Shown: positions 8,135 to 16,829 of the stretch, one piece after another
Layout: every line of letters begins with the position of its first letter
How positions within the stretch are numbered: the stretch's first letter is position 1
From: an uncultured Oscillospiraceae bacterium
Lineage (GTDB): Bacteria; Bacillota_A; Clostridia; Oscillospirales; Oscillospiraceae
Length of the DNA: 57,974 nt
Assembly: GCA_944387755.1 (NCBI GenBank)
Contig: CALXGC010000124.1
Coordinates: forward strand, 1-57,974
Direction: 5' to 3'
Translations under genes and position numbers: made by a program
The notes under the pieces: model-generated
Databases searched by the model: none
What the model was told of the DNA's origin: nothing
What the model saw: only the letters and a program-made list of their open reading frames with translations

Positions 8135-8330
8135 AAAGCGCCCAAGGGTGCCCGGAACCTCCAGTGGAGGTTGGCCGGGAGAATAGGGAAGCGGGTGAGA
8201 AGCCCGCGCGGGACCGCCGCCGTAAGGGGGAGGGCCGCGTCCACACTGCCACTGCGGGGACTCGCGGGAAGGCGGACGCGGCGCAAGGAACCCAAGCCGG
8301 AAGACCTGCCCTGGGGAGTACATCTGTCCC
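8135..8330 (+). ncRNA. Cobalamin (B12) riboswitch
   Basis: The conserved core of the cobalamin aptamer is readable in order: GAATAGGGAAGCGGGTG, GAAGCCCGCGCGGGACCG, CCGTAA, GCCACTGCGGGGA, CGGGAAGGCGG and AAGCCGGAAGACCTGCC (the last ending near 8312). Limits are approximate. It controls the cobalt uptake and corrin synthesis operon that follows, through the terminator at 8420-8450, shutting it off when B12 is abundant. Confidence 0.95.
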
Positions 8331-8419
8331 TGGAGGGACAGGACCCGCCCCCGGACGGACCAAACGGGAGGGCGGAGACCATAGGCCGCTCCGCATCAGG
8401 ATTGGCTTTGTGTTCTGTA

Positions 8420-8450
8420 CCCCTCCAGCGAAAACGCTGGAGGGGTTTTT
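8420..8450 (+). terminator. Riboswitch-controlled intrinsic terminator
   Basis: CCCCTCCAGCG (8420-8430), AAAA loop, CGCTGGAGGGG (8435-8445), then TTTTTGT. It lies between the aptamer and the cbiM ribosome binding site, the position of an attenuator. Confidence 0.93.
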
Positions 8451-8478
8451 GTGGGGCGGAACAAGGAGGAAGTTATAT

Positions 8479-9237
8479 ATGACCAAGCGAGAACAATGTC
8501 TGCTGACCCTGTCCCTCGCCCTGGCCCTGGCCTTTGGAGTCCCACAAAGCGCCGCGGCCATGCACATTGCGGAGGGGTATTTACCTGCGGGGGACTGCGT
8601 TGCCTGGGGAGCGCTCTGTATCCCATTTGTGGCCTGGGGGCTGATTAAAATCCGCCGTCTGGCGCAGAGGCAAAGGAGCGCGCTGGTACTGCTGGCTATG
8701 GCAGGGGCCTACGCCTTCGTCCTCAGCGCCCTGAAAATTCCCAGTATCTCCGCCTCATCCAGCCACCCCACCGGCACCGGCCTGGGGACCGTCCTGTTCG
8801 GCCCCGCCCCTATGGCGGTGCTGGGGATGATCGTGCTGGTGTTCCAGGCCCTGCTGCTGGCCCACGGGGGACTGACTACCCTGGGGGCCAATACCTTCAG
8901 CATGGCTGTCGCCGGCCCCCTGGTGAGCTGGGGGATCTGGCGGCTGTGCGGCCTTCTGCGGGTGAACCGGCGCGTCTCCGTTTTCCTGGCCGCCGCCCTG
9001 GGGGACTTTTTTACCTACTGTGTCACCAGTCTCCAGCTGGCCCTGGCCCATCCCAGCGCCGCCGGCGGGGTGATTTCCGCAGCGGTAGAATTTCTGGGCA
9101 TATTTGCCGTGACCCAGATCCCTCTGGCCGTCATCGAGGGCCTGGTGACGGCGGCGGCGGTGCTGGCTCTGGAGCAGTGCGCCCAGCCGGAGCTGCGGTT
9201 GCTGAAAAGCTGGAATGAGAGGAGGGCTATAAGATGA
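8479..9237 (+). CDS. cbiM: Cobalt ECF transporter substrate-capture subunit CbiM
   Basis: Membrane protein of 252 residues. An N-terminal segment resembling a signal peptide ends before MHIAEGYLP, where His at the new N terminus is the conserved cobalt ligand of CbiM. Later signatures are [30 protein letters not shown] and [20 protein letters not shown]. With CbiN, CbiQ and CbiO it forms an energy-coupling-factor importer for Co(II). The ATG at 8479 follows AAGGAGGAAG; upstream open frame belongs to the riboswitch. It ends in a 4-base overlap with cbiN. Confidence 0.97.
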   Translation: MTKREQCLLTLSLALALAFGVPQSAAAMHIAEGYLPAGDCVAWGALCIPFVAWGLIKIRRLAQRQRSALVLLAMAGAYAFVLSALKIPSISASSSHPTGTGLGTVLFGPAPMAVLGMIVLVFQALLLAHGGLTTLGANTFSMAVAGPLVSWGIWRLCGLLRVNRRVSVFLAAALGDFFTYCVTSLQLALAHPSAAGGVISAAVEFLGIFAVTQIPLAVIEGLVTAAAVLALEQCAQPELRLLKSWNERRAIR

Positions 9238-9560
9238 GCCGGACCTGGAAGCTGTTTTTCGCCCTTTTGCTTGCCGCCGCGCTCATCGCGGCGCTCCCCC
9301 TGGCCCTTCTGAGGGATACGGAGTTTGCCGGGGCCGACGGAGCGGCGGAGGAGGTGGTCCAGACTCTGGACCCGGAGTACACTCCCATTGCGGAACCCCT
9401 TCTGGAGCCCCCCGGCGGGGAGACGGAGAGCCTGCTGTTCTGCCTCCAGGCTGCCATAGGGGCCGGTGTGCTGGGCTTCGGCTTCGGCTGGCTGTTCGCC
9501 CGAAAGAAGTACCAGGAGAGCGGGGTGTTCTCCGCTGCCGCAGGGGAGCGGATGCCATGA
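9234..9560 (+). CDS. cbiN: Cobalt transport protein CbiN
   Basis: Protein of 108 residues with two membrane helices, near positions 5-26 and 70-90. Between them lies an extracytoplasmic loop with the family signature [10 protein letters not shown] and [11 protein letters not shown]. CbiN is the small auxiliary subunit of the CbiMNQO cobalt importer and is needed for metal loading by CbiM. It overlaps cbiM and cbiQ by four bases each (ATGA), suggesting translational coupling. Confidence 0.95.
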   Translation: MSRTWKLFFALLLAAALIAALPLALLRDTEFAGADGAAEEVVQTLDPEYTPIAEPLLEPPGGETESLLFCLQAAIGAGVLGFGFGWLFARKKYQESGVFSAAAGERMP

Positions 9561-10501
9561 CCGTTCGTGGGTTCCTGACGGCGGCGGTGCTGGCCCTGCT
9601 GGGCTGGGGCAGGATGCCGCGGTTTTTCCTGCTGGCAGGCAGTCTGTCCCTGGGCCTCCTGCTGGCCTGGGCCAGCCGGAAGGCAGAACATTTCCACGCC
9701 CTGGAGCTGGTGGACCGGATGGCCCAGGCCTCTCCCCTCTCGGCGGTCCCCCCGGAGCTGAAGGGGCTCCCCTGCCTTGCCGGCCTGCTGTGCTGCGCCT
9801 CTGGGGCGTCAGTCCTCCTGCTTCTGGCCCTGTGGGGGAGCGCAGTGCTGGTCCTCCGCCTCCTGGGCGGGGTCCCCCTCCGGCGGTATCTGCGGCTGCT
9901 GACCCTGCCGGGGGCCTTCCTGCTGCTGGGGGCGCTGGCCCTGGCGGTGGACCTGGGACCGGCTCAGGGGGCGGTGCTGGCTCTGCCGGTGCCGGGGGGT
10001 GTTCTGTCGGTGACGGCGGAGAGCCAGCGCCGGGCTGTTCTTACCACTCTGAGGGCCTTCGGGGGCGTGTCCTGGCTGTATGCCCTGGTCCTCACCACCT
10101 CCATGGGACAGATTTTGGACCTGTTCCGCCGCCTGAAGCTGTCCAAAACCCTGGTGGAGCTGATGTTTCTCACCTACCGGTACCTGTTCCTCCTGTGGGG
10201 ACTGATGGAGGTCATGACCCAGGCGGCCCGGTGCCGCTTGGGCTGGCGCGATCTCTCCGCCGGGGTGCGCACCTCGGGGGCGGTGGCCGCGGTGCTGCTG
10301 GGCCGCTCCCTGGGACAGGCCCGGCGGTCCCTGGCGGCCATGGAAGCCCGGTGCTGGAGGGGGGACGTGTCCCTGGAAGGGCCGGGCCGCGCCCCCCTCG
10401 CCCCCGGGCAGGTGCTGGCCTCCGCCGGCCTGTCCGCCGGTCTGATTTTCATGTCCCTGTGGGCCCGGAGAGGAGGTCTCCTTCCATGGCTCCCATGTTA
10501 G
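9557..10501 (+). CDS. cbiQ: Cobalt ECF transporter membrane subunit CbiQ
   Basis: Protein of 314 residues with several hydrophobic segments. It contains RAFGGVSWLYALVLTTSM and LVELMFLTYRYLFLLWGLM. The coupling helix of ECF T-components is represented by ARRSLAAMEARCWRG, the Ala-Arg-Gly-type motif that contacts the ATPase. Other T-components have ARG signatures at this point. It links CbiM to CbiO. The start ATG overlaps the end of cbiN; the last 16 bases overlap the start of cbiO. Confidence 0.93.
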   Translation: MTVRGFLTAAVLALLGWGRMPRFFLLAGSLSLGLLLAWASRKAEHFHALELVDRMAQASPLSAVPPELKGLPCLAGLLCCASGASVLLLLALWGSAVLVLRLLGGVPLRRYLRLLTLPGAFLLLGALALAVDLGPAQGAVLALPVPGGVLSVTAESQRRAVLTTLRAFGGVSWLYALVLTTSMGQILDLFRRLKLSKTLVELMFLTYRYLFLLWGLMEVMTQAARCRLGWRDLSAGVRTSGAVAAVLLGRSLGQARRSLAAMEARCWRGDVSLEGPGRAPLAPGQVLASAGLSAGLIFMSLWARRGGLLPWLPC

Positions 10502-11313
10502 AACTGAAGCACCTCACCTGCTCCTATGACCTGGAGGCCCGCCCCGCCCTCCGGGATGTGTCCCTGGCCCTGGAGCCGGGGGAGCGGCTGGCCCTGCTGG
10601 GCCCCAACGGGGCGGGCAAGTCCACCCTGTTCCTGGCCGCCCTGGGCCTGCTCCCCCTGGAGGCGGGCGAGGTATGGCTGGAGGGGCGGCGGGTAGACCT
10701 GAAAAAACGCCGGGAGACTGACCGGCTCCGATCCTCCGTAGGGCTGGTGTTCCAGAACCCGGACGACCAGCTCCTGGCCCCCACGGTAGAGGGAGAGGCC
10801 GCCTTCGCTCCCCGAAACCTAGGCCTGCCGCCGGAGGAGGTCCGCCGCCGGGTAGACCAGGCTTTGGCTGCCTGCGGCCTGGAGGACTGCCGCCGCCGGA
10901 CGCCCCACCAGCTCTCCGGCGGAGAGAAGAAACGGGCGGCTCTGGCGGGGGTGCTGGCCATGGAGCCGAAAGTCCTGTTGCTGGACGAGCCGGCGGCAGG
11001 TCTGGACCCGGCGGGTCAAATCCGGCTGGATGCGCAGCTAGAGACGCTCCGCCGGGCGGGAATCGCCGTCCTGCTGTCTACCCATGACGTGGACTTCGTA
11101 TGGCGGTGGGCAGACCGGGCGGCGGTGCTGCTGGAGGGCCGGCTGGCCGCCTTGGGGACACCAGAGGAAATTTTTGACCGGGGAGGCGTTTTAGACGGGT
11201 GGAATTTTCCACAGCCTGTGGTATACTGGATTGGGAAAAAACTGGGGATGTCTCCCCTTCCCCGCAACCGAAAGGAGTTGGAACAGCGATGGGAGGAAGT
11301 AAAGCGCTGCTGA
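10486..11313 (+). CDS. cbiO: Cobalt ECF transporter ATPase CbiO
   Basis: ABC ATPase of 275 residues. Walker A is GPNGAGKST, the Q-loop is VFQNPDDQL (the PDDQ form is typical of ECF ATPases), the signature is LSGGEKKRAALAG, Walker B is VLLLDEPAAGLD, and the switch histidine is in STHDVDFVW. It powers cobalt uptake by CbiMNQO. The start at 10486 follows AGGAGGT with an 8-base gap; an alternative ATG lies three codons on. Its 3' end overlaps cbiK by 25 bases. Confidence 0.96.
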   Translation: MAPMLELKHLTCSYDLEARPALRDVSLALEPGERLALLGPNGAGKSTLFLAALGLLPLEAGEVWLEGRRVDLKKRRETDRLRSSVGLVFQNPDDQLLAPTVEGEAAFAPRNLGLPPEEVRRRVDQALAACGLEDCRRRTPHQLSGGEKKRAALAGVLAMEPKVLLLDEPAAGLDPAGQIRLDAQLETLRRAGIAVLLSTHDVDFVWRWADRAAVLLEGRLAALGTPEEIFDRGGVLDGWNFPQPVVYWIGKKLGMSPLPRNRKELEQRWEEVKRC

Positions 11314-12062
11314 TTGTCAGCTTCGGCTCCGCCTCAGAGGAGGCCCGCGCCCTGGACATCGGCGGGGTGGAGGGGGCCCTCCGCCGCCGCTGTCCGGAGC
11401 TGGCCTTTGCCCGCGCCTACACCAGCCCCACCATCCGAAAAATCCTGACCGGGCGGGGGGAGCAGATTCCCAGCCTGGAGGAGGCCCTGGAGGCACAGGC
11501 GGCCGCGGGAACAGAGCGGCTGTGTATCCTGCCCACCCACCTGCTGCCCGGCTTTGAGTATGACGCCATCCGTGCGGCGGCGGAGGGCTTCCGCCCCAAA
11601 TTCCGGGACCTGCGCCTGGCAAAGCCCCTGCTGGGGGATACGGAGCTGGTCCGCGCCCTGGCCCAGGTGCTTATGGACCGGTTCCATAAGCTGTTGGGAC
11701 AGACGGTGATTTTTGTGGGCCACGGGACGGCCCACCCCGGCAACCTGATCTACCCCGCCCTCCAGGGGGTGTTCGCCCTGCACAACCGCGGCGATCTGCT
11801 GGTGGGGACGGTGGAGGGCTGGCCCGGCCTGGAGGACCTGCTGCCCGTCTTGAAACGCCAGGGGGCGGAGCGGGCGGTGCTGGTCCCGCTGCTTCTCACC
11901 GCCGGAACTCACGTGGGGGAGGACATTGCCGGCTCCGGCCCGGAGAGCTGGAAAAGCCGCCTGGAGGAGGCGGGCCTTGTTGTCCACCCCGTTTTAGAGG
12001 GCCTGGGCCGCCTGCCCCAGGTGCAGGCGCTGTATGTGCGGCGGCTGGAGGAAATACTGTAG
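11289..12062 (+). CDS. cbiK: Sirohydrochlorin cobaltochelatase CbiK
   Basis: Protein of 257 residues that inserts Co(II) into sirohydrochlorin, the first committed step of anaerobic B12 synthesis. Family features: N-terminal ALLIVSFGSA, ARAYTSPTIRKIL, the metal-binding His in VGHGTAHPGN, and a second in TAGTHVGEDIAG. It is a long-type CbiK without a membrane anchor, consistent with a cytosolic enzyme. AAAGGAG lies about 11 bases before ATG 11289, inside the end of cbiO. Its TAG stop is part of the first GC-rich repeat that follows. Confidence 0.95.
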   Translation: MGGSKALLIVSFGSASEEARALDIGGVEGALRRRCPELAFARAYTSPTIRKILTGRGEQIPSLEEALEAQAAAGTERLCILPTHLLPGFEYDAIRAAAEGFRPKFRDLRLAKPLLGDTELVRALAQVLMDRFHKLLGQTVIFVGHGTAHPGNLIYPALQGVFALHNRGDLLVGTVEGWPGLEDLLPVLKRQGAERAVLVPLLLTAGTHVGEDIAGSGPESWKSRLEEAGLVVHPVLEGLGRLPQVQALYVRRLEEIL

Positions 12063-12130
12063 GGGCGGCCCTTGCGGCCGCCCGCCCCCTCGTGAAAGGG
12101 GGACGCCGCCGAAGGCGGCGGGTGGATTCC
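12060..12130. repeat. GC-rich dispersed palindromic repeat, copy 1
   Basis: TAGGGGCGGCCCTTGCGGCC is followed by GCCC, a CCCC...GGGG hairpin around CTCGTGAAAG, and GCCGCCGAAGGCGGC. Almost identical to copy 2 at 12186-12255. The element begins in the cbiK stop codon. Confidence 0.85.
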
Positions 12131-12185
12131 CAAACGACGGGCGCGCCGGGGTCGTCGCGCCCCACACACATGTCCGTTGCTACCG

Positions 12186-12284
12186 TAGGGGCGGCCCTTG
12201 CGGCCGCCCGCCCCCCTTGTGAAAGGGGGACGCCGCCGAAGGCGGCGGGGGATTGTGTCACGGCGGGCGCACAATGTGCGCCCC
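12186..12284. repeat. GC-rich dispersed palindromic repeat, copy 2
   Basis: Same order of modules as copy 1: TAGGGGCGGCC...GGCCGCCC, CCCCCCTTGTGAAAGGGGG and GCCGCCGAAGGCGGC. It is followed by GGGCGCACAATGTGCGCCCC (12264-12283), a palindrome also found in the copy near 37.4 kb. Both copies sit between cbiK and cbiD inside the operon. Confidence 0.85.
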
Positions 12285-12324
12285 TACTGTCCGCCCCTGC
12301 AAAATTCCCGGAAAGGAGCGCCTT

Positions 12325-13470
12325 ATGGCTTTTGAGCACTACATCCAATCCGGCGGAAAGCGCCTGCGGTGCGGGTATACCACCGGGACCTGCGCGGCTC
12401 TGGCCGCCAAGGGGGCGGCGGAATTGCTGCTGACCGGAAGAGCGCCGGAGACCGTATCGCTCCGCACGCCCAAGGGGTGGGTGGTGGAGGTCCCCCTGGA
12501 GGGGCCCCGCCTGGAGAATGGGACCGCCTCCGCCTTTGTCACCAAGGACGGAGGAGACGACGTGGACGCCACCCACGGCCTGGCCATTGCCGCCGCCGTC
12601 ACCCGGCAGCCGGGAAGGTCGCTTACCCTTCAGGGGGGCGAGGGAGTGGGCCGGGTCACAAAGCCCGGCCTGGACCAGCCGGTGGGGGCGTGGGCCATCA
12701 ACTCCACCCCCCGGCGGATGATTTTGGAGGCGGTGGACGCCGTCCGGCGGGCGCTGGACGCGCCGGGAGGGCTGCGCATTACCATCTCCGTCCCCGGTGG
12801 GAGGGAGGCGGCAAAAAAAACCTTCAACCCCCATCTGGGCATTGAGGGCGGCATTTCCATTTTGGGCACCTCCGGCATTGTGGAGCCCATGAGCGTCCAG
12901 GCCCTGGTGGACGCCATGGCCCTGGAGCTGCGTCAGGCCGCCGTCTCCGGAGAGCGCCGCCTGATTCTGACCCCCGGCAATTACGGCGCGGAGTTTCTGC
13001 GCTCCGGCGCGCTGGAGATTCCCGCCGGGATTCCCGTCATAAAATGCGCCAACTTCGTGGGGGAGGCCCTGGACAGCGCGGGTCTGGAGGGCTTTCGGGA
13101 GATTCTGCTGGTGGGGCACATCGGGAAATTTGTCAAACTGGCGGCGGGAATTTTCAACACCCACTCCCGGCAGGCGGACGGGCGGGGAGAAATTTTCTGC
13201 GCTCACGCTGCCCTGTGGGGGGCGGACCGGGAGACGGCGCGGGCGCTGATGGACAGCCCCACCGCCGGCCGCTGCCTGGAAATTTTACAGGAACGCCAGC
13301 TGCTCAAGCCGGTGATGGGCTCCATCCTGGACGCCGTGCAGGTCCGCCTGGACCGGCGGACAGGGGAGAGCGCACAGGCGGGGGCGGCGCTGTTTCACAA
13401 TCAATACGGCCTGCTGGGGATGACCCGGAGGGCGGAGGAGATTCTTTCGGCATGGAACAAAAAAATGTAG
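12325..13470 (+). CDS. cbiD: Cobalt-precorrin-5B C1-methyltransferase CbiD
   Basis: Protein of 381 residues. Diagnostic stretches are RCGYTTGTCAALAAKGA near the N terminus, KDGGDDVDATHG, VTKPGLDQPVG, AINSTPRRMI, ISILGTSGIVEPMS and LVGHIGKFVKLAAGIFNTHS. CbiD methylates C1 of the corrin ring after ring contraction in the oxygen-independent pathway. GGAAAGGAG lies before the ATG at 12325. A repeat-filled gap of 262 bases separates it from cbiK, but nothing there looks like a terminator with a T run. Its end overlaps cbiL by 19 bases. Confidence 0.97.
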   Translation: MAFEHYIQSGGKRLRCGYTTGTCAALAAKGAAELLLTGRAPETVSLRTPKGWVVEVPLEGPRLENGTASAFVTKDGGDDVDATHGLAIAAAVTRQPGRSLTLQGGEGVGRVTKPGLDQPVGAWAINSTPRRMILEAVDAVRRALDAPGGLRITISVPGGREAAKKTFNPHLGIEGGISILGTSGIVEPMSVQALVDAMALELRQAAVSGERRLILTPGNYGAEFLRSGALEIPAGIPVIKCANFVGEALDSAGLEGFREILLVGHIGKFVKLAAGIFNTHSRQADGRGEIFCAHAALWGADRETARALMDSPTAGRCLEILQERQLLKPVMGSILDAVQVRLDRRTGESAQAGAALFHNQYGLLGMTRRAEEILSAWNKKM

Positions 13471-14144
13471 GAACGTTTTATGGGGTGAGCGTGGGGCCCG
13501 GCGACCCGGAGCTGCTCACCCTGAAGGCGGTGCGGGTGCTCCAAAAATGTCCGGTGCTGGCCGCGCCGCAGACTGCCTCCGGGGCCATGACCGCCCTGGA
13601 CATCGCCCGGCAGGCGGTGGATTTGACAGGTAAGCGGCTGCTTCCCCTGTTTTTTACCATGTCCCATGACAGGGCGAAACAGCGGGAGGCCCACCGGGCC
13701 GCCGCGGAGGAAGTGCGCGCCTGTCTGGAGGCGGGACAGGATGTGGCGATGGCCGTCCTGGGGGACGTGTCCATCTTCTCCACCTACTGCTACCTCATGG
13801 AGATTTTAAAGGCGGAGGGGTTTCCCTGCGTGATGATCCCCGGCGTCACCAGCTTCTGCGCCGTGGCCGCCCGGCTGGGCCGGAGCCTTGCCGGGGCCGG
13901 CGCTCCGCTGCATATCCTCCCCGGCGGCGAGGGGGCGGAGGAGAGCCTGGACCTGCCCGGCGGGAAGGTTTTGATGAAGGCGGGAAAGCGCTATCCCCAG
14001 CTTCTGGAGGAGCTGGACCGCCGGGGGCTTCTGGCCCAGGCGGGCATGGTGGAGAACTGCGGCCTTCCCGGCGAGCGGGTGTTCCCCTCCCTGGAGGAAA
14101 AACCGGCGTCCTCCGGCTATTTTACGACCATTATTTTACCGTAA
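13452..14144 (+). CDS. cbiL: Cobalt-precorrin-2 C20-methyltransferase CbiL
   Basis: SAM-dependent tetrapyrrole methylase of 230 residues. The N-terminal GVSVGPGDPELLTLKA is the SAM-binding GxGPGD loop with the CobI/CbiL-specific sequence, followed by VAMAVLGDVSIFSTYCYL and VMIPGVTSFCAVAARLG. It methylates C20 of cobalt-factor II. It starts inside the end of cbiD and is followed by a 174-base gap before cbiF that contains GAGGGGCAAGCCCCTC, a small hairpin, but no gene. Confidence 0.95.
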   Translation: MEQKNVGTFYGVSVGPGDPELLTLKAVRVLQKCPVLAAPQTASGAMTALDIARQAVDLTGKRLLPLFFTMSHDRAKQREAHRAAAEEVRACLEAGQDVAMAVLGDVSIFSTYCYLMEILKAEGFPCVMIPGVTSFCAVAARLGRSLAGAGAPLHILPGGEGAEESLDLPGGKVLMKAGKRYPQLLEELDRRGLLAQAGMVENCGLPGERVFPSLEEKPASSGYFTTIILP

Positions 14145-14318
14145 GGAACGGCGGGAGGGGCAAGCCCCTCTCCTGCGGTTTTCAAAAAACGTTTCAGGAT
14201 TGGGCAGGGGAGGCTCTTGGGCCTTCCGCCGGGATTCGCGCCGGGAGCGTTGGTTGGGAAACGGCAGGAGGCGGCGAAGTTCTCCTGGAAATTTGAAGTG
14301 CGAAAAGGAGGTCTCCCC

Positions 14319-15092
14319 ATGGTCCACTTTGTCGGCGCCGGTCCCGGAGGGCCGGATTTGATTACCCTCCGGGGGGCGGAGCTGCTGAAAAGAGCGGACT
14401 GCGTGATATACGCCGGCAGTCTGGTGAATCCCGCCCTGCTGGGCTTTGTCCGGGAGGGCGCGCCCATATATAACAGCGCCCGCATGACCCTGGAGCAGGT
14501 GCTGGAGGTTTTGGAAAAAACCGAGGCCTCCGGCGGGGACTCCGTGCGCCTGCACACCGGGGACCCCAGCGTGTACGGGGCTGTGCGGGAGCAGATGGAC
14601 GCCCTGGACCGGCGGAACATTCCATGGGACGTGACGCCGGGGGTGTCCTCCTTCTGCGCCGCCGCCGCCGCTCTGGGGGCGGAGTACACCCTTCCGGGGG
14701 TGAGCCAGAGCGTCATCCTCACCCGCATGGCGGGGCGCACCCCGGTACCGGAGGGGGAGTCCATCGCCGCCCTTGCGGCCCACGGCTGCACCATGGTGAT
14801 TTTCCTGTCCGCCGGTATGCTGGAGGAGCTGGCCGGGGAGCTTCTGAAGGGAGCCTATACGGAAAAGACCCCGGCGGCTCTGGTGTACAAGGCTGCCTGG
14901 CCGGAGGAGAAGGCCGTCCGCTGCACTGTGGGGACTCTGGCCCAGGCGGGGCGGGAGCACGGGATTTCCAAGACCGCCCTGGTGCTGGTGGGGGACTTCC
15001 TGTCGGACGGGTATCAGAGAAGCCTGCTGTACCACCCCGGCTTCTCCACAGAATTCCGTGCCGGAGACGGCACGGCGGAGAAAAAACCATGA
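14319..15092 (+). CDS. cbiF: Cobalt-precorrin-4 C11-methyltransferase CbiF
   Basis: Protein of 257 residues with VHFVGAGPGGPDLITLRG at the start, YAGSLVNPALL, RLHTGDPSVYGAVREQ, DVTPGVSSFCAAAA and ILTRMAGRTPVPEGE, all characteristic of CbiF/CobM. It transfers a methyl group to C11. AAAAGGAGGT precedes the ATG at 14319 by about seven bases, so it can be translated independently. It overlaps cbiG by four bases. Confidence 0.97.
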   Translation: MVHFVGAGPGGPDLITLRGAELLKRADCVIYAGSLVNPALLGFVREGAPIYNSARMTLEQVLEVLEKTEASGGDSVRLHTGDPSVYGAVREQMDALDRRNIPWDVTPGVSSFCAAAAALGAEYTLPGVSQSVILTRMAGRTPVPEGESIAALAAHGCTMVIFLSAGMLEELAGELLKGAYTEKTPAALVYKAAWPEEKAVRCTVGTLAQAGREHGISKTALVLVGDFLSDGYQRSLLYHPGFSTEFRAGDGTAEKKP

Positions 15093-16093
15093 AGCTGGAG
15101 CTGATTGCCTTTACAGACCGCGGAAACGCCCTGGCCCAAGCGCTGGCGGAGGGCCTGAACCGGGCCGGCCACACCGCCGCCTGTACCCGCCGGGAGGGGC
15201 AGAGGGCGGGGGAGTGGGCCCAGAGCGCCTTCCATCGTGCCCAGGGGCTGATTTTTGTGGGGGCTGTGGGGATTGCCGTGCGCTCCATCGCCCCCCTGCT
15301 GGGACACAAGAGCACGGACCCGGCGGTGGTGGCGGTGGACGAGAGGGGCGGCTTCGCCGTCCCCATTCTCTCCGGCCATCTGGGGGGCGCCAACGGCCTG
15401 GCCAGGGAGATTGCCGCCCTTCTGGGGGGACAGGCGGTGATTACCACCGCCACCGACCTGAACGGTGTGTTCGCCGTGGACCAGTGGGCCAGAGCACAGG
15501 GGCTCTTTGTCCGCAATCCGGAGAAAATTGTGGACGTCTCCGCCGCTCTCCTGGCGGGGAAGCGGGTCTCTTTTTGGTCCCGCTGGCCGGTGGCCGGGGA
15601 GATGCCGGACGGGCTTGTCTGGGCGGAGCGGGAGGCGGCGGAGGTTGCGGTGGACTGGACGGACGGAGCCGCCCCTGCAAAGCCGCCTCTCTGGCTGTGT
15701 CCCAGGACCCTGCGGCTGGGGATGGGATGTAAGAAGGGGGCCTCTCCGGAGGCCGTCTGCGGCCTGGCGCTGGAGGTGCTGAAGGGGGCGGGAGCGCCCT
15801 GTCAGGCGGTGGAGGCGGTGTGCACCATCGGCCTGAAGAAGGACGAGCCCGGCCTGCTGGCCCTGTGCCGGGGACTGGACGTCCCCCTCGCAGGCTATTC
15901 CGCCGGAGAGCTGGCCCGGATACCGGGGCGCTTCACCGCCTCCCCCTTCGTAAAGAAGGCCGTCGGGGTGGACAACGTGTGCGAGCGCTCCGCTCTGGCG
16001 GAGGGGGGGACGCTGCTGGTGAAGAAGACCGCCCGAAACGGCGTCACGGCGGCGCTGGCCGGGCGGACGCCGGACTTGAACTGGAGGACTTGA
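15089..16093 (+). CDS. cbiG: Cobalt-precorrin-5A hydrolase CbiG
   Basis: Protein of 334 residues. The N-terminal domain has GLIFVGAVGIAVRSIAPLL and VPILSGHLGGANGLAREIA; the C-terminal domain has LGMGCKKGASPEAV, CTIGLKKDEPGLL and VDNVCERSAL. CbiG opens the delta-lactone and releases acetaldehyde during ring contraction, a step unique to the anaerobic route. ATGA coupling with cbiF at 15089-15092. Confidence 0.96.
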   Translation: MKLELIAFTDRGNALAQALAEGLNRAGHTAACTRREGQRAGEWAQSAFHRAQGLIFVGAVGIAVRSIAPLLGHKSTDPAVVAVDERGGFAVPILSGHLGGANGLAREIAALLGGQAVITTATDLNGVFAVDQWARAQGLFVRNPEKIVDVSAALLAGKRVSFWSRWPVAGEMPDGLVWAEREAAEVAVDWTDGAAPAKPPLWLCPRTLRLGMGCKKGASPEAVCGLALEVLKGAGAPCQAVEAVCTIGLKKDEPGLLALCRGLDVPLAGYSAGELARIPGRFTASPFVKKAVGVDNVCERSALAEGGTLLVKKTARNGVTAALAGRTPDLNWRT

Positions 16094-16094
16094 G

Positions 16095-16829
16095 ATGAAG
16101 CGCCTGTACGTCATTGGAATGGGCCCCGGCGGAGGGGACCAGCTCACCCCCCAGGCCCGGCGGGCCCTGGAGGACTGCGCCGTCCTGTGCGGCTACGCCG
16201 GCTATCTGGAGCTGGCCGGACCCTTTCAGGAGGGAAAGGAGCTCCTCTCCACCCCCATGACCCAGGAGCTGGAGCGCTGCCGGCTGGCCCTGGCGCGGGC
16301 GGCGGCGGGACAGACCACCGCCCTCATTTGCAGCGGGGACGCCGGCGTGTACGGTATGGCCGGACCGGTGCTCCAGCTGGCGGAGCGCTTTCCGGAGGTG
16401 GAGGTGGAGGTGGTCCCCGGCGTCACGGCGGCCCTGGCGGGGGCGGCGGTTTTGGGCGCGCCCCTGATGCACGACTTTGCGGTGATCTCCCTGTCCGACC
16501 TGCTCACCCCCTGGCCGGTGATTGCAAAGCGGCTGGACTGCGCCGGGGCGGGGGATTTTGTGGTGTGCCTCTATAATCCCATGAGCAAAAAGCGCCGGGA
16601 CCGCCTGCAAAGGGCCTGTGACATCCTGTTAAAGCACCGGGGAAGAGATACCGTGTGCGGCTGGGTGAAGAACATCGGCCGGGCGGGGCAGGAGAAGCGG
16701 CTGCTGACCCTGGCCGGACTGCGGGAGGAGCAGGTGGACATGTTCACCACCGTGTTCATCGGCTCCCAGTCCACCCAGAACCGGTCCGGGAGGATGGTAA
16801 CGCCCAGGGGGTACGAGAGAAAAGAATGA
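16095..16829 (+). CDS. cbiH: Cobalt-precorrin-3 C17-methyltransferase CbiH
   Basis: Protein of 244 residues starting MKRLYVIGMGPGGGDQLTPQ. CbiH/CobJ signatures are GYAGYLEL, ALICSGDAGVYGMAGPV, VVPGVTAALAGAAVLGAPLMHD, VCLYNPMSKKR and FIGSQSTQ. It methylates C17 and drives ring contraction. It starts one base after the cbiG stop and overlaps cbiJ by four bases. No fused ferredoxin-like domain as seen in some aerobic-type relatives. Confidence 0.96.
   Translation: MKRLYVIGMGPGGGDQLTPQARRALEDCAVLCGYAGYLELAGPFQEGKELLSTPMTQELERCRLALARAAAGQTTALICSGDAGVYGMAGPVLQLAERFPEVEVEVVPGVTAALAGAAVLGAPLMHDFAVISLSDLLTPWPVIAKRLDCAGAGDFVVCLYNPMSKKRRDRLQRACDILLKHRGRDTVCGWVKNIGRAGQEKRLLTLAGLREEQVDMFTTVFIGSQSTQNRSGRMVTPRGYERKE

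Noticed and set aside
8098..8478. N-terminal extension of cbiM in the long open frame
   Set aside because: This stretch is the cobalamin riboswitch and its terminator; the SD and signal-peptide-like start are at 8479.
14145..14318. Gap between cbiL and cbiF considered for a small gene
   Set aside because: No start with a ribosome binding site; only a short GAGGGGC/GCCCCTC hairpin without a T run.
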